The position numbers and the translations under genes are program-made. This document shows, piece by piece, positions 9,715-19,530 of a stretch of 64,000 nt of DNA (position 1 is the first letter of the stretch; the number at the start of each line of letters is the position of its first letter). The notes under the pieces were generated by a model. It was given only the letters and a program-made list of their open reading frames with translations, ran no database searches and was not told the DNA's origin. The stretch comes from Oegoconia quadripuncta. Lineage: Eukaryota > Arthropoda > Insecta > Lepidoptera > Autostichidae. Where the stretch lies: positions 17,342,496-17,406,495 of the forward strand of contig OX438753.1 in assembly GCA_949316235.1 (NCBI GenBank). Reading direction: 5' to 3'.

Positions 9715-9959
9715 TGTGTTTTTTTATTTATTTGTATTTTATTCATTTCTGGGAAAAAAACAGCAAATTTTAATACAATATAATTATTTGTAACAAAAAT
9801 ACAACACATAAGTCAAAACACTTTCCCAATGATATAATATCGTGGCACACTTGAGCAGGTTGCTTTGCTTATTCAATTATTTATACAAAAGTAACAAATA
9901 GTTATATGGCGTTACATGGTAGAGTTATGTAATCATATATGTAATAATAACAATTAATA

Positions 9960-10320
9960 TCTTAATATCTTTATCTTAATATCTTTATTGTACACAAAAT
10001 TATTACAGAAAATTTAAATAATGCCTACATCGAGTCTGTTCTCATTAAATTTTCTAATAAACATGTCTCTCGCTACTGTTCTTGGCACACTCCATCAGTA
10101 AGTGTTGCACGTCTTCAATTTGTCCACAAACATCGCAATTAGGTGAATCTGCCTTTTTCACTAAAAATGCATATTTTCCTGATGGATAGTGCCCGGATCT
10201 AACTCTGAATATCAATTTAATATTATTCCTCCCAAATTTAGCATCCATAAACCACGGCATACGAAGAGGCTCACATTGGATTGTTATATACCAGATGCCT
10301 TTTGTTCTTGAACGCTCATC
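9960..10320 (-). pseudogene. I-like LINE fragment with zinc-knuckle block
   Basis: The minus strand reads RVRSGHYPSGKYAFLVKKAD, then CDVCGQIEDVQHLLMEC. This Cys-Cys-His-Cys block, with the preceding LRSGH motif, is the zf-RVT-like region after the RT domain of I/R1-type LINEs. Only about 70 residues survive and the frame ends at the C-terminal side. Confidence 0.7.
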
Positions 10321-10521
10321 AAAATATTCTTACCAACTTGTGTAGCATAAGTTTTTGAATTTAGGTAGTGCTTCCGAATATGCATCAACTTAAACATTAC
10401 TGTCTTATCATTATCCTAATTTGAGTCTATATTTAGTCCACTCTGAATCTAGCTCCCCTCCAATTTCCTACAAATGGAAATAGAGCTGCCCGCCATATTC
10501 TTCAGGTCGGACATTATAAAC

Positions 10522-10806
10522 AACATCATCATCAACAGCTTCATAGGTCCCCACTGTTGGGGCAGCCTCCTCTCACTGGAAGAGAGTATGGGCCATAATC
10601 CACCACACGGTACGGATTGGTGGGTTTATGTCAGACTGTGGCCCCCTGACAGTCAGTGTTTTTAGACGGCCCTCGTGCCCTTCGAAGCACGGTAACACTC
10701 ATATTAAAACACCACTAGTGGTCACCCATCCAAGGACTGACCGCGCCAGACATTGCTTAAATTCGCTAATCGAAAACGAATAGCGAATGTGACTGCGCCA
10801 GGAATG
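10522..10806 (-). mobile_element. 5S rRNA-derived SINE (SINE3-like)
   Basis: On the minus strand, 10762-10720 aligns with the internal promoter region of animal 5S rRNA: TTAAGCAATGTCTGGCGCGG, then TCAGTCCTTGGATGGGTGAC. It is not a 5S gene, since both outer stems are missing. The body then carries GGATTATGGCCCATACTC, shared with the tRNA-headed SINE at 12480, and ends in a GATGATGAT-type tail at about 10525-10540, as expected for a passenger of an RTE LINE. The head also holds a palindromic stretch, TTCGCTATTCG...CGATTAGCGAA. Confidence 0.8.
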
Positions 10807-10869
10807 CTATAAACATAACTGTCTCCTTGTTGTCTTATTGAACGTATGGTTCCAGGCAGAGTCGAACAA

Positions 10870-11010
10870 GACCAACCTGTCCTTTCCATAGGAGTTGTAA
10901 AAGGCTGGGCGACTAGTCGATTGTAAGCGTAACAGTATGGCAGTCATGGGCAGCAGTGTCATTGGTGCAGCTTCCACAAAATCTGCCATCGTCAACCCGC
11001 AGTGACGATT
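10870..11010 (+). repeat. Repeat F relic
   Basis: Contains CAACCTGTCCTTTCC, TGTAAAAGGC and GGGCAGCAGTGTCATTGGTG, matching 26855-27075 (GGGCAGCACCGTCATTGGTG). Related short cores occur at 47925-48130 and 59112-59345. Function and class unknown. Confidence 0.5.
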
Positions 11011-12479
11011 AGAGCAAATCATGCAAATCTCTCCATTACGAGAGGCTGTGGACATTTTATAGGCTGTTGATGAAATAGGTGTCTGTGCCAACTGTCAAAC
11101 TCATATGGGAGCTTTATCAGTCAAATTTGACCAATGGCGACGGATTATCTTGAATACATTTTCGGTACAGGGATCCATTCGAGAAATATTTAGCTCTGTC
11201 GTTATTAGAGCCGGGATTCTATTTTTTAAATTTCAAAATATTTCATCACATACCTATCGTTTCACAGTTCACTGGAAGAAAATTGTTATTATAAATGTAA
11301 TATCCATTTGAAACGGTTCTTTTTTCTTAATAACGATACGGGAGTAGAAAAAATAAGCTTTCCACAGACTGAATCCTGAACAAAGCACCGTTATAGACTA
11401 CCCTGCTCTACAAAGACATCGCGTTCAAAATTTCTCCATTATTTTGGGACAGTTAAATAGCCCTCATAGATTTATAACCGTGTATAAACTGATGGAGGGT
11501 ATAAAGGCTCTATCACACTTTACGATACATATCTAACGGCCTATGGTGTTATATTATAGTACTGAAGAAAGATAATATGGTTGGAAATAGTTATTTTTTT
11601 CATTTTAAATTCCCTCGAAGAAGGCAATGGGTTCTAAGCTCATACAGCCATGTCTTATTTCGTCAGTCGCAGTCAAAACAAGTCATTCGTCGTATACAGA
11701 GTCTAGTCACGGTTAAGTCATTCTTCAGTAAAGTGGCAGAATGCTTTACGAAAAATGTTGGCGGCTTCTTGTGAGAACCCGAAAGCTTCGTTATGCACTT
11801 TAATTTACACTTCCCTTCACTTGTACATAATCATTTTACTGCACCATATTCTGCCAGTATTAAGCTTCAAAACACAGAATGCACAAATTATAAGAAATAA
11901 ATACAAAAATGCAACTGTAGTATATTGATAACTTTGCCTTATTTCGGTGTTTAACCGTAGCGTAATGGTTTACTGCAACATAAACGCATATCGCTTAGTC
12001 AGCACCAATACCAATGTATTATATACCTACGCTTGTTCATTATTAAAGGGCCTTGTTCGTGCAACATCACTAAAGACAACGAGTCTTATTTACGGAACCC
12101 TCCGTCCTGGACGTAACCACCATCTTTAATACCACACAACATCACTCGCTGAGTTCCCGAAGAAAAAGAATATGAATGGAAATAGATTATAAAAAAAATA
12201 CCTTCATAAATAGATTTTTGACAAATACACAAACTTGTCAGATAGTTCATATATAGTAGTCGCCAAGATACTCAGGTTTTTTATTTTTACTATTTTTATG
12301 TTTTGTAGCGTAAGTGTATTTAAATTAAACTACCTATGCCAATACCTTCTATTTCACTTACCTAATATGTCCTATTTTTTTTCCTTACGGTAAAAAAAAC
12401 TCATCAAGTATATCTAATAAAAAATGAATCAGGGGCGCTTTCTCATTTTATTTAATCCAAATCAATTATTTATGAATCA
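11011..12479. other. Intergenic, no gene recognised
   Basis: About 1.5 kb of AT-rich DNA with only chance ORFs of 60-68 codons. No repeat relation to the rest of the window was noticed. Confidence 0.5.
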
Positions 12480-12789
12480 ATGAAGAGCGTCGGTGGCTCA
12501 GCCGTTAACACGCGGTCTCCCAATTTAGGAGGTCCGGGTTCGATTCCCAGGCAGGCCATGTACCAATGAGTTTTTAAATTTGATTTGCATTTATCCGACT
12601 GTTCTTAAACGGTGAAGGAAAACATCATGGGAATACTTGCGTGCCTGAGAAATAAAAATTCTAAGGCATGTAAAGTCCCCAATCCGCACTGGGCCAGCGT
12701 GGTGGATTACGGCCCATACTATCTCATTATGCGTGGGAAGGCCTATATCCCTGCGGTGGGATGTTTACGGGTTGATGATAATAATAATA
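12480..12789 (+). mobile_element. tRNA-headed SINE with RTE-like body, with target duplication
   Basis: Head: GTCGGTGGCTCAGCCGTTAA (A-box region), then B-box GGTTCGATTCC. Body: CCGCACTGGGCCAGCGTGGT, a block close to the RTE leader at 6221-6275 (minus), then GGATTACGGCCCATAC. Tail: GTGGGATGTTTACGGGTTGA followed by (ATA)n. Flanks: ATTTATGA at 12468-12475 and 12790-12797, a target duplication with one extra A on the left before TCA. Sister copy at 48803-49131. Confidence 0.82.
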
Positions 12790-12799
12790 ATTTATGATC

Positions 12800-13239
12800 A
12801 CGGTACGTTCCTGTAAAAGACAGGCAAGTATTTACTTCTGTGAAAGGTTTGGATTGTTTTTATTATGGAAATAACATTATTAGTATAACTTGTTAATAGC
12901 AGCAAAGCGTTTATTGTGAGGTAGATTTTCAATGTTTTTAGGCACCAAAGTTATTATTTCATGAAAGTAAAATGCCGTTAATTATTATAAAGGCTTATTG
13001 TTTATTAGTTTACGTTCCCTGTATTGTTTTGTAAAAGCAAATCTCGCTTGAAATGAATTTCTATATCACGAGAATTAAATTTGGAATTAATTAGAAGCTA
13101 AGGCTAAGCTTTTCTAAAACAGTGTTACCAACATTTTGAAGAGTAAAATCTGTTAAAGTATAGCATTATTACAATTGATTGATTTATTTATACAGTAGGC
13201 ATTAATTTGTTTTATTTTAATTATGTTCGATTACCCATA
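12800..13239. other. Intergenic, no gene recognised
   Basis: AT-rich; nothing supportable. Confidence 0.5.
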
Positions 13240-13435
13240 CAAAGTAAACCATTCTGAACCATCTTTAGTGAGGAACTCCAACAATTTTCGGATGAATTCG
13301 GTTATGATTCCTAGTGGAAAGTTGTTCGTAATCAGGAGTGGAGTTACCAGTAAACAAGAATGACTCACCCTTTAATTATTATTATCAATTATATTTAATT
13401 TCAACTAAATAAAATTTCACCCTGTATACTTAAGA
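13240..13435 (+). repeat. Repeat G, copy 1
   Basis: Shares GTAAACCATTCTGA, AGTGGAAAGTTGTTCGTAAT and CAGGAGTGGAGT in order with 16752-16913, and both are followed by TTTCACCCTGTAT. The pieces between differ by indels. Non-coding, class unknown. Confidence 0.65.
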
Positions 13436-13511
13436 TTAAACTAGGGGAATGCCAAGGTTCAGCCGTTTGGAAGATATATTTAACTTATCCATTCTGTCAT
13501 ATGGAGGCTTA

Positions 13512-13800
13512 TTGCCTCTTTTTTTTTATATGAGAGGGCTGCAAACGAGCATGCGGGTCACCTGATGGAAAGCAGTCACCGCTGCCCATGGACACCCGCA
13601 ACACCAAAAGGGTCACAGATGCGTTGCCGGCCTTTGAGGAAGGTGTAGGCTCGTTTCTTGAAGGTTCCAATGTCGTACTCGTTCGGGAATACCGCTGCAG
13701 GAAGTCCGTTCCACAGGGTGGTCGTACGTGGTAGGAAGTTTCTTGAGAAACGTACAGTGGTAGACTTCCACTCATCCAGGTGATGTGGATGGAATTTTAA
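13512..13800 (-). pseudogene. CR1/Jockey-like LINE 3' end, third family
   Basis: In one minus frame the sequence reads [20 protein letters not shown], then [19 protein letters not shown], the standard C-terminus of a CR1/Jockey-type RT, followed by a 3' UTR with GGTGACCCGCATGCTCGTTT and a poly(A) (poly-T at 13520). It is a 5'-truncated copy, distinct from the families at 8274 and 33590. Confidence 0.75.
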
Positions 13801-14337
13801 TTTTCAAATTTACGAAAGAATTCAAGTAATAACAATGACAGTTTCAAAATCCGCCATACCCACTCCTAGAAAAGGGCAGTACATACCTACCCGATTTGGC
13901 TGTGTCTCCAAATATCATATTATTAGGAATTTTTCTTTTGAGATATTGAATTACAAACACAGAATACTTGATCAAAATTCGTTTGAGTGACGCATGAACA
14001 AATAGGATAGGCTAGTATTACATCATGTCTCGAAAACAGAGTGTTTGTTTCTTTGAGGAATATGTTAATAAAGAGTATTTTAAACAGTAACCAGCATAAA
14101 TATGAATTAATAATTAAAAACCCTAATTATATCCCAGCTAAAGCCGGGAAAATATCTGCATAGATATATATGAAGCAAACTAAAATTGGATGTTTTCTTT
14201 TGTTTTTATTTAGGTTTTTTTTTCTTTGTTTGGCAAACTTACAGCATGTGTATAAATTTATATTTATACTACTACTGATTACTGTAAAGCCAATAAAAAG
14301 TTTACACTTATACGATATGAATCCATTGGAAGCAACG
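13801..14337. other. Intergenic, no gene recognised
   Basis: AT-rich; overlapping ORFs on both strands at 14127-14393 are low-complexity (Phe/Leu/Lys-rich) and judged spurious. Confidence 0.5.
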
Positions 14338-14800
14338 AAGTTGCGAATCAAAGTCAAAGTCAATGCTTTATTTTGAAGGTACACAGAGTACACTTGAAAT
14401 AGTCAATTTTACATTTTCTAAGCTCCTGCTTGTTCAAAATGAAAATTTTCCCCTGAGAAGAACAAGCAAGAAACTCTTTTGAAATCAGGCTTTGATTTTA
14501 TATAAAGGTTTTTATTTTACAAGAAGGTTTTTATATTTCATTCTTAATTGTGATATAGTCTGGCATGCAAACGATCTGATTATGTCCACGGATGATTATC
14601 ATCTAAATAGTCTGATATTTAATATGCTTTGTTAATAAGTTTCTGTTTTATAGTATCTTTAAATTTATTGAGAGGAAGATTTTGTATATCAACTGTAACC
14701 TTATTGAAAAGGCGTATATTAGAATCCCATCAAAAACAATACTTGTCAAAAAAACCAAGTCTCGCAACTCAGTTGTTCTGCGGTAAAAAGTTGTGAGATC
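14338..14800 (-). pseudogene. LINE-J 3' end, degraded copy
   Basis: The minus strand around 14720-14640 reads IRLFNKVTVDIQNLPLNKFK and then DTIKQKLI, matching the C-terminal RT of the copies at 33590 and 50815 (VDIQNLPLNKFK). Upstream codons are frameshifted. The end at 14338 carries repeated CAAAGTCAAAGTCAA, the usual tail type of this family. Confidence 0.72.
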
Positions 14801-15026
14801 CATGTAATACCAAGTCGGTTGTTAATTTATTCAGTCTCTACTTAAGCGACTTTCTGTCTTAATACGTCCAGTCTCTAAGACCACGATCGTGGTCCATAAC
14901 AATTGAAAATCAATTGTGTCTGGAATCTCCGTACTCGAAGCATTAAGTTGTTACGTAATAATTAACAGCATCTTATAGTGACGCATATCAATATTAAAAT
15001 TCTTTAATGTTTTATATAAATATATC

Positions 15027-15115
15027 GAGACTTGGCCATCGCACTAAATAATTGAATTTACATGTGTTTTCAGGCGATTGAATTTACACGTCTTTTCAGG
15101 CGATGGCCAAGTCTC
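15027..15115. repeat. Small fold-back with two 26-bp tandem units
   Basis: Outer arms GAGACTTGGCCATCGC and GCGATGGCCAAGTCTC are exact complements. Between them lie two tandem 26-mers (15051-15076 and 15077-15102, two differences) containing TTTTCAGGCG. It could be the remnant of a MITE. The flanks at 14801-15026 and 15116-15299 hold nothing recognised. Confidence 0.7.
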
Positions 15116-15299
15116 AACTCAAGGGGTCTCTATGGGGTTTTCTGGGAGGCTTTGATGTTACAATTTTTGCCGTAAAATAATAAAACATCGTTACGAATAA
15201 AGCCAATATTGAAAAATTTAATTAACTGAAGACTTGGCTGTATGGGCTCAATTTTCTTTGCTGTCTTTTCTAGTTTTTTAGTCTTTCCTTGATTCATAC

Positions 15300-15640
15300 A
15301 CCAAACACTACTTATATTCCAAATTTGAAGCTTCTAGGTCTGCTAGAAGTGCCTTAGAATTTTGATGATCGGTGAGTCAGTGAGTGACAAAGTTAAGAAA
15401 TTTGACCCGTTATAATTCTTAAAAATACTGGTTCAAATTGAATGAAATTTTAAATATACGTGTCTTTACAATGCCTGCATAGTTACTTAAAATTTCAGTC
15501 TTCTATTTTTATCCACAACGAAGTTACAGGGGGTCGAAAATGGTCTGAATTGCTTCGAGAAAAGGATGGTACGGCCGGGACGCTTCTTTGCTCGACTTGG
15601 TGGGGGCACGGCCGTGCCCCCAGATATTAGAAGTGCTTCT
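15300..15640 (+). repeat. Unclassified dispersed-type repeat ending in a 22-bp palindrome
   Basis: Contains ATGATCGGTGAGTCAGTGAG and then the perfect palindrome at 15601-15622 (TGGGGGCACGG and its complement). Text of this kind is common in lepidopteran DNA. A terminal hairpin suggests a Helitron or similar element, but no CTRR end follows. Confidence 0.4.
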
Positions 15641-15862
15641 CAAATTATTTTTTATTATTCAATGGTAATTGTCTCACCGGCTTTATGCAAAGCAGTTTAA
15701 GGCTTACAATACCTATAAAGGTCGCGATACAATTTCTAGCGGCGTATACATTAAATTATCTGATTGGTTGGTTCTAGAGCATTTTGAAATATAAGCCTAT
15801 TTAGCAACTAAGGCTGTTGCTAAGCAACAATATTGATAGCAGTAAGATAGCTAAGATGGTTC

Positions 15863-16202
15863 TTTTTTTTTTATGCATAACGGGTTGGTACTTGACCTCA
15901 ATCACACCTGATGTTAAGTGAAGATGAGGTCGAAGATGGAAGCGTACTGACCCGGAAACCCCAACACATTTGGGGGACTGGCTATCTTATCTCTGACAAC
16001 CGGAACACGACAATCCTATTGACATTGCTGCTTGGCGGCAGATTTAGATAAGATGGTGGTAGCTAGCCAGGCGGACATTTAAAATGCTCTACCACCAACC
16101 AAACCGAGTACTTAAACATGTACCCCGCTGGGGATCGAACCCGCGACCTCCGAATCGTAAACCCAATTTTTTTGTTGTTTACTTTGAGCCACGGAGGCGG
16201 TT
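15863..16202 (-). mobile_element. SINE-A, full-length, minus
   Basis: Poly-T at 15863-15872, whole body, B-box in GGGGATCGAACCC (plus sense) and head to GGAGGCGGTT. A run of eight T interrupts the head after AACCCAA. The 68-codon ORF inside it is not a gene. Confidence 0.85.
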
Positions 16203-16359
16203 GCTCTTTGACAAGAGCAAATTCGCGCATAAATACATGTACTAATGAATTGAATGAACTATAGTCCAATTCAATTACAAAATTTTTGATTCCGCATACT
16301 AAGTAAACAATATGATTTCTAAGTTATTTCTGAGCAAACAAATGGCATGTATTTCTATT

Positions 16360-16460
16360 TAATAATTATTATTGTTATTATTATTATTTTTTAAATATGT
16401 ATATATATTTAATATTATATATTTATATATTTAATATATATATGTATATATATAAATTTG
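16360..16460. repeat. AT microsatellite region
   Basis: Runs of TATATA and TTATTATTATT with ATTTAATATTA spacers. Likely the variable end of the LINE piece that follows. Confidence 0.7.
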
Positions 16461-16469
16461 TGTGTGTTA

Positions 16470-16745
16470 TGTAGTCAATAATATATTATATGTTTAAGTG
16501 CAGTTAAATTATCTAGTTATAGTTGGTAGGCTTAGTTTATGTATTTACCAACTATAAAATACACCCGTATTGCTACTATTAGTGCAAACCTCACCTACTG
16601 GTAGCTTGTATCTTTACCCTAAGGTTTGCCTGGAAGAGATCGCTGTTAGCGATAAGGCCGCCTTTTTGTGCGATTAATGATGTACGCTGTATTCTTCATG
16701 TAGCTTTTGTCAATTGTGCAATGAAGAGTATTTGAATTGAATTGT
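16470..16745 (+). repeat. LINE 3' region with hairpin, copy 2
   Basis: 16480-16615 is matched in inverse orientation by 56302-56475 (GCTACTATTAGTGCAAACCT). It continues into CTGGAAGAGATCGCTGTTAG with the stem ATCGCT/AGCGAT (16639-16653), as in the tails at 6805 and 58555. Confidence 0.65.
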
Positions 16746-16751
16746 GTACTA

Positions 16752-16913
16752 CTAAGAGTAAACCATTCTGATACCACATTTAGTATGGAAGTCCCAACAA
16801 TTATATAACAATATAGCAAAATTCGGCTATCGTTTTATAGTGGAAAGTTGTTCGTAATCAGGAGTGGAGTCATCAGTGAACAGGAATTACACCAATGACA
16901 TTTCACCCTGTAT
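16752..16913 (+). repeat. Repeat G, copy 2
   Basis: Ordered matches with 13240-13435: AGTAAACCATTCTGATACCA, AGTGGAAAGTTGTTCGTAAT, CAGGAGTGGAGTCATCAG, then TTTCACCCTGTAT. Confidence 0.65.
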
Positions 16914-17554
16914 GAATGGTAAACTCCCGAAGGATTATGTAAACTTCCAAATACACCACACGATTGTATTTAAAGCTAGTTATCATCGACCGCTTAACCG
17001 ATTTTCTTCAATAATGGCTAATAACCTGTCCCCCAGTTTAATCCTACATATAAAAAACCGTACTTGTGTCATGAAAACAGATACTGCATCGGCACCTGTA
17101 ATGATGCTTAACTCATTAATCGTTGTGATATTTAGGTGACGTACGAATTCACGTCACACCCCTCATGACACCGTGACAGCAAGAGCTCGATAAAACTCGT
17201 GAAATGATTTTCACAAGCGTGTTCAATCCTTAAGAGGCCCCGTTGTAAGTGACAGTCCGGAGTTACGAGCGGACGCAAAGTTCGATTACGATTTTTTTTC
17301 GTAAATTTTATGGCAGGATTAGGTTGGCGGGTAAGGGTGCTCTGGGACTTGAAAGGATTTTCCATTCAGTTTTTACTTAGGCCCGATAAAATCTCCGAAA
17401 ATATTTAAATGTACTGACTTTTCGATAGGTAATGTAAATTGTTAAGTTAGAAAGAAACGCGAGGATATATTATTCGGACGGAAAAACAACAGGTATCCAG
17501 TCTTTGGACAGGACTATCTCAGAACGCGTGGTTCGATTTGAGTGGAGTTTTTTT
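16914..17554. other. Intergenic, no gene recognised
   Basis: The phrase CTTAACCGATTTTCTTCAAT near 17000 hints at an old Helitron- or MITE-type repeat. ORFs of 77-91 codons show no domain. Confidence 0.4.
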
Positions 17555-17740
17555 TATTAAAGACTAAACGAGGGGACAACTGTGTGTCTGTCTGTGGCAC
17601 CGTAGCTCTGAAACGGGTGAACCGATTTGGATGGAGTTTTTTCATTTGAAAGCAGTTATTCTAGCGGTGGTTCTTAGACATGTTTTATCAAAATCGGTTC
17701 AGTTTTGTTTCAATCGCTTGTTTTTTCGGAGGTTTTCTAA
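17555..17740 (+). repeat. Helitron/MITE-like relic
   Basis: Contains GTGTGTCTGTCTGTGGCACC, ACCGATTTGGATGGAG and ATCAAAATCGGTTCAG, phrases like those inside the Helitron at 8757. Ends not found. The overlapping 160-codon ORF (17631-18113) crosses three repeats and is not a gene. Confidence 0.45.
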
Positions 17741-17818
17741 ATTTTCAATTTCTATACACGACAGGCTAGTGCTTTATCTTAATTATACCTTATGCATAGA
17801 GGAAATCAGATTGAAACG

Positions 17819-17935
17819 GGCTCACCCGGAGCTCTCAACTTATTTGGGGGACTGGATATCTTATTGCAAATATAGCCAATGCTGTCAACATTGTTGCTTT
17901 GCTCTGACCCGAACCAAACCAAACCATTTTATAAA
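17819..17935 (-). repeat. SINE-A, degraded, minus
   Basis: CACCCGGAGCTC, then ACTTATTTGGGGGACTGG and ATATCTTATTGC align with the SINE-A body in minus orientation at low identity. Confidence 0.5.
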
Positions 17936-18082
17936 CCTTATGCCGGCTCCAAACTATTGGCCAACAGTGCAATATTCCAACATGCCTCCAATCTGTCCCA
18001 ACTCACGATCAATCAAAACAGACTACATATCAATAGATGCTTCTGCACTATATCTTTTGAGTGCATACAATTGTTGTGTTGT

Positions 18083-18230
18083 ACAAGTGTTGTGTTCCGG
18101 TTGTCAGAGGTAAGATAGCCAGTTCCCCAAATATTTGGGTTTCTGGGTCAGTACGCGTCCACCTTCGGCCTCATCTTCACTCAACATCAGGTGTGATTGA
18201 GGTCAAGCGCTAACCCATTGTGCATAAAAA
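18083..18230 (+). mobile_element. SINE-A, 5'-truncated
   Basis: From TTGTGTTCCGGTTGTCAGAG to the A/T end at 18230. Head missing. Confidence 0.75.
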
Positions 18231-18239
18231 TTTTTTTTA

Positions 18240-18340
18240 CAAGTTTATACGTTCTCCTCGTACCACTTTCTGTAGGTAACTGTGTTTTCTTTTCTGTTGT
18301 GCAATAGAGTGTATTTATATTGTATTGTTTATAACCGATG
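18240..18340 (+). repeat. LINE 3' tail, short copy
   Basis: TTTTCTTTTCTGTTGTGCAA then TAGAGTGTATTTATATTGTA, the same tail as at 26050 and 60775. Confidence 0.55.
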
Positions 18341-18361
18341 TAAAACTAAAATACCACGACC

Positions 18362-18412
18362 GAAACTAAGTGAAGATTCACTTAACATCAGGTGTGATTG
18401 AGGTTAAGTATG
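18362..18412 (+). repeat. SINE-A 3' scrap
   Basis: Carries the SINE-A 3' phrase AACATCAGGTGTGATTGAGG, then TTAAGTA. No poly(A). Confidence 0.55.
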
Positions 18413-18530
18413 ACGTTAGAGTAAACTTGATGTTGGATTTTTACAGAATGTAGGTAGCGAGACAAAGTACAAATCGCAGGTTTGACACAGTTAGATCCAA
18501 AAGCAGTTTTACTTTTTTTTAAAGTATATT

Positions 18531-18707
18531 ATTACCCAACTGCCCAAAGGAGTGTATGTATGTAGATTTCTATGTTACCTCATGTAGCCTAAAGGGCTTG
18601 ACGGATTTCGAAGTGCATGGTGTCGATAGATTCGTATTGATCCCTGAAGTGTCATAGGATACATATTATGGTAAAAAATCTAACATGTCGCCTGCGAAAT
18701 ATAAAAC
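18531..18707 (+). repeat. Repeat D, copy 1
   Basis: Begins ATTACCCAACTGCCCAAAGG and continues with GCCTAAAGGGCTTGACGGAT and GTCATAGGATACATATTATG. Same order at 20558-20783 and, inverted, at 52318-52528. Probably a non-autonomous DNA element; class not settled. Confidence 0.65.
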
Positions 18708-19526
18708 TGTTTATTATTATTATTATTATCTATGGACTCTAGGCATTATTTGATTTAAAAATTCTGAGCAGTCTGTAAAGTTTCCAAATACCTACTCTAC
18801 AAATAAGTTCTAACAAAGCTCTTTAGTTTAAAATATTTTTATCTAGTTTTATAAGACCGTACTTATTATAGAATACTTTTTCGTTCTCCCTAGAAAGCTA
18901 TGTTATTGTTTTTTATCAAAATACCAAATATGTCAGTGTACGGGACAGCAAAGGGATGGGATGACAGTAGACTGTTAGGGTTATTGGAATATTTAATTAT
19001 ATTATAAATTAATTAAGACGATAATAAGAGGCACAATATAATTTTGTGATTGCTAGGAACTTGATGACAATGTTCAATATAAATAAGAATCAAAAAATAA
19101 AATGTAAACGTTAAAAAACGAAAAGAAAAGTAAATCAACCATAACCTAAAAAGGGTGCGAGAAGTCTGCCACAGTCAGATTCCTCAGGAAAATTAAGTTT
19201 TTATAATCAGGTACACTTTTGTGAATTGTGGCAAAATATAGAAAGAAAAAGCAGAAAACAAGATTTATAGTGAAATCCAACGGCTACAAATCAAGTCAAC
19301 CTGTCCAAATTTGTAGAATTGTTTAAAGTATGTGTTTTTGTGGGCACTCGCTTCTTTATTCAAATTAACAAGGAATAAGTACCATTGTGTTCTGTGAATG
19401 TATAATGGTGTCATCGCAGCATCCTAGAAGACTAATGTATCCGGAGTTATTTTAATTTCTGAAAATAGAGCGAAACAATGCCCCACGTAATTATAATAAA
19501 ATATTAACATTCTTTGAAAAACATCA
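18708..19526. other. Intergenic, no gene recognised
   Basis: AT-rich, with a short TTA microsatellite at about 18711-18728. Nothing coding. Confidence 0.5.
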
Positions 19527-19530
19527 TTAA

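Noticed and set aside
10720..10762. 5S rRNA gene
   Set aside because: Only the internal promoter region matches; the outer helices are absent and the flanks are SINE body.
10807..11091. 94-codon minus ORF
   Set aside because: Falls in a repeat F relic; no domain.
16063..16269. 68-codon minus ORF
   Set aside because: Lies wholly within a SINE-A copy; the frame is a by-product of the repeat.
17631..18113. 160-codon plus ORF
   Set aside because: Runs through a Helitron-like relic and two SINE-A pieces; no domain, and composition changes at each repeat boundary.
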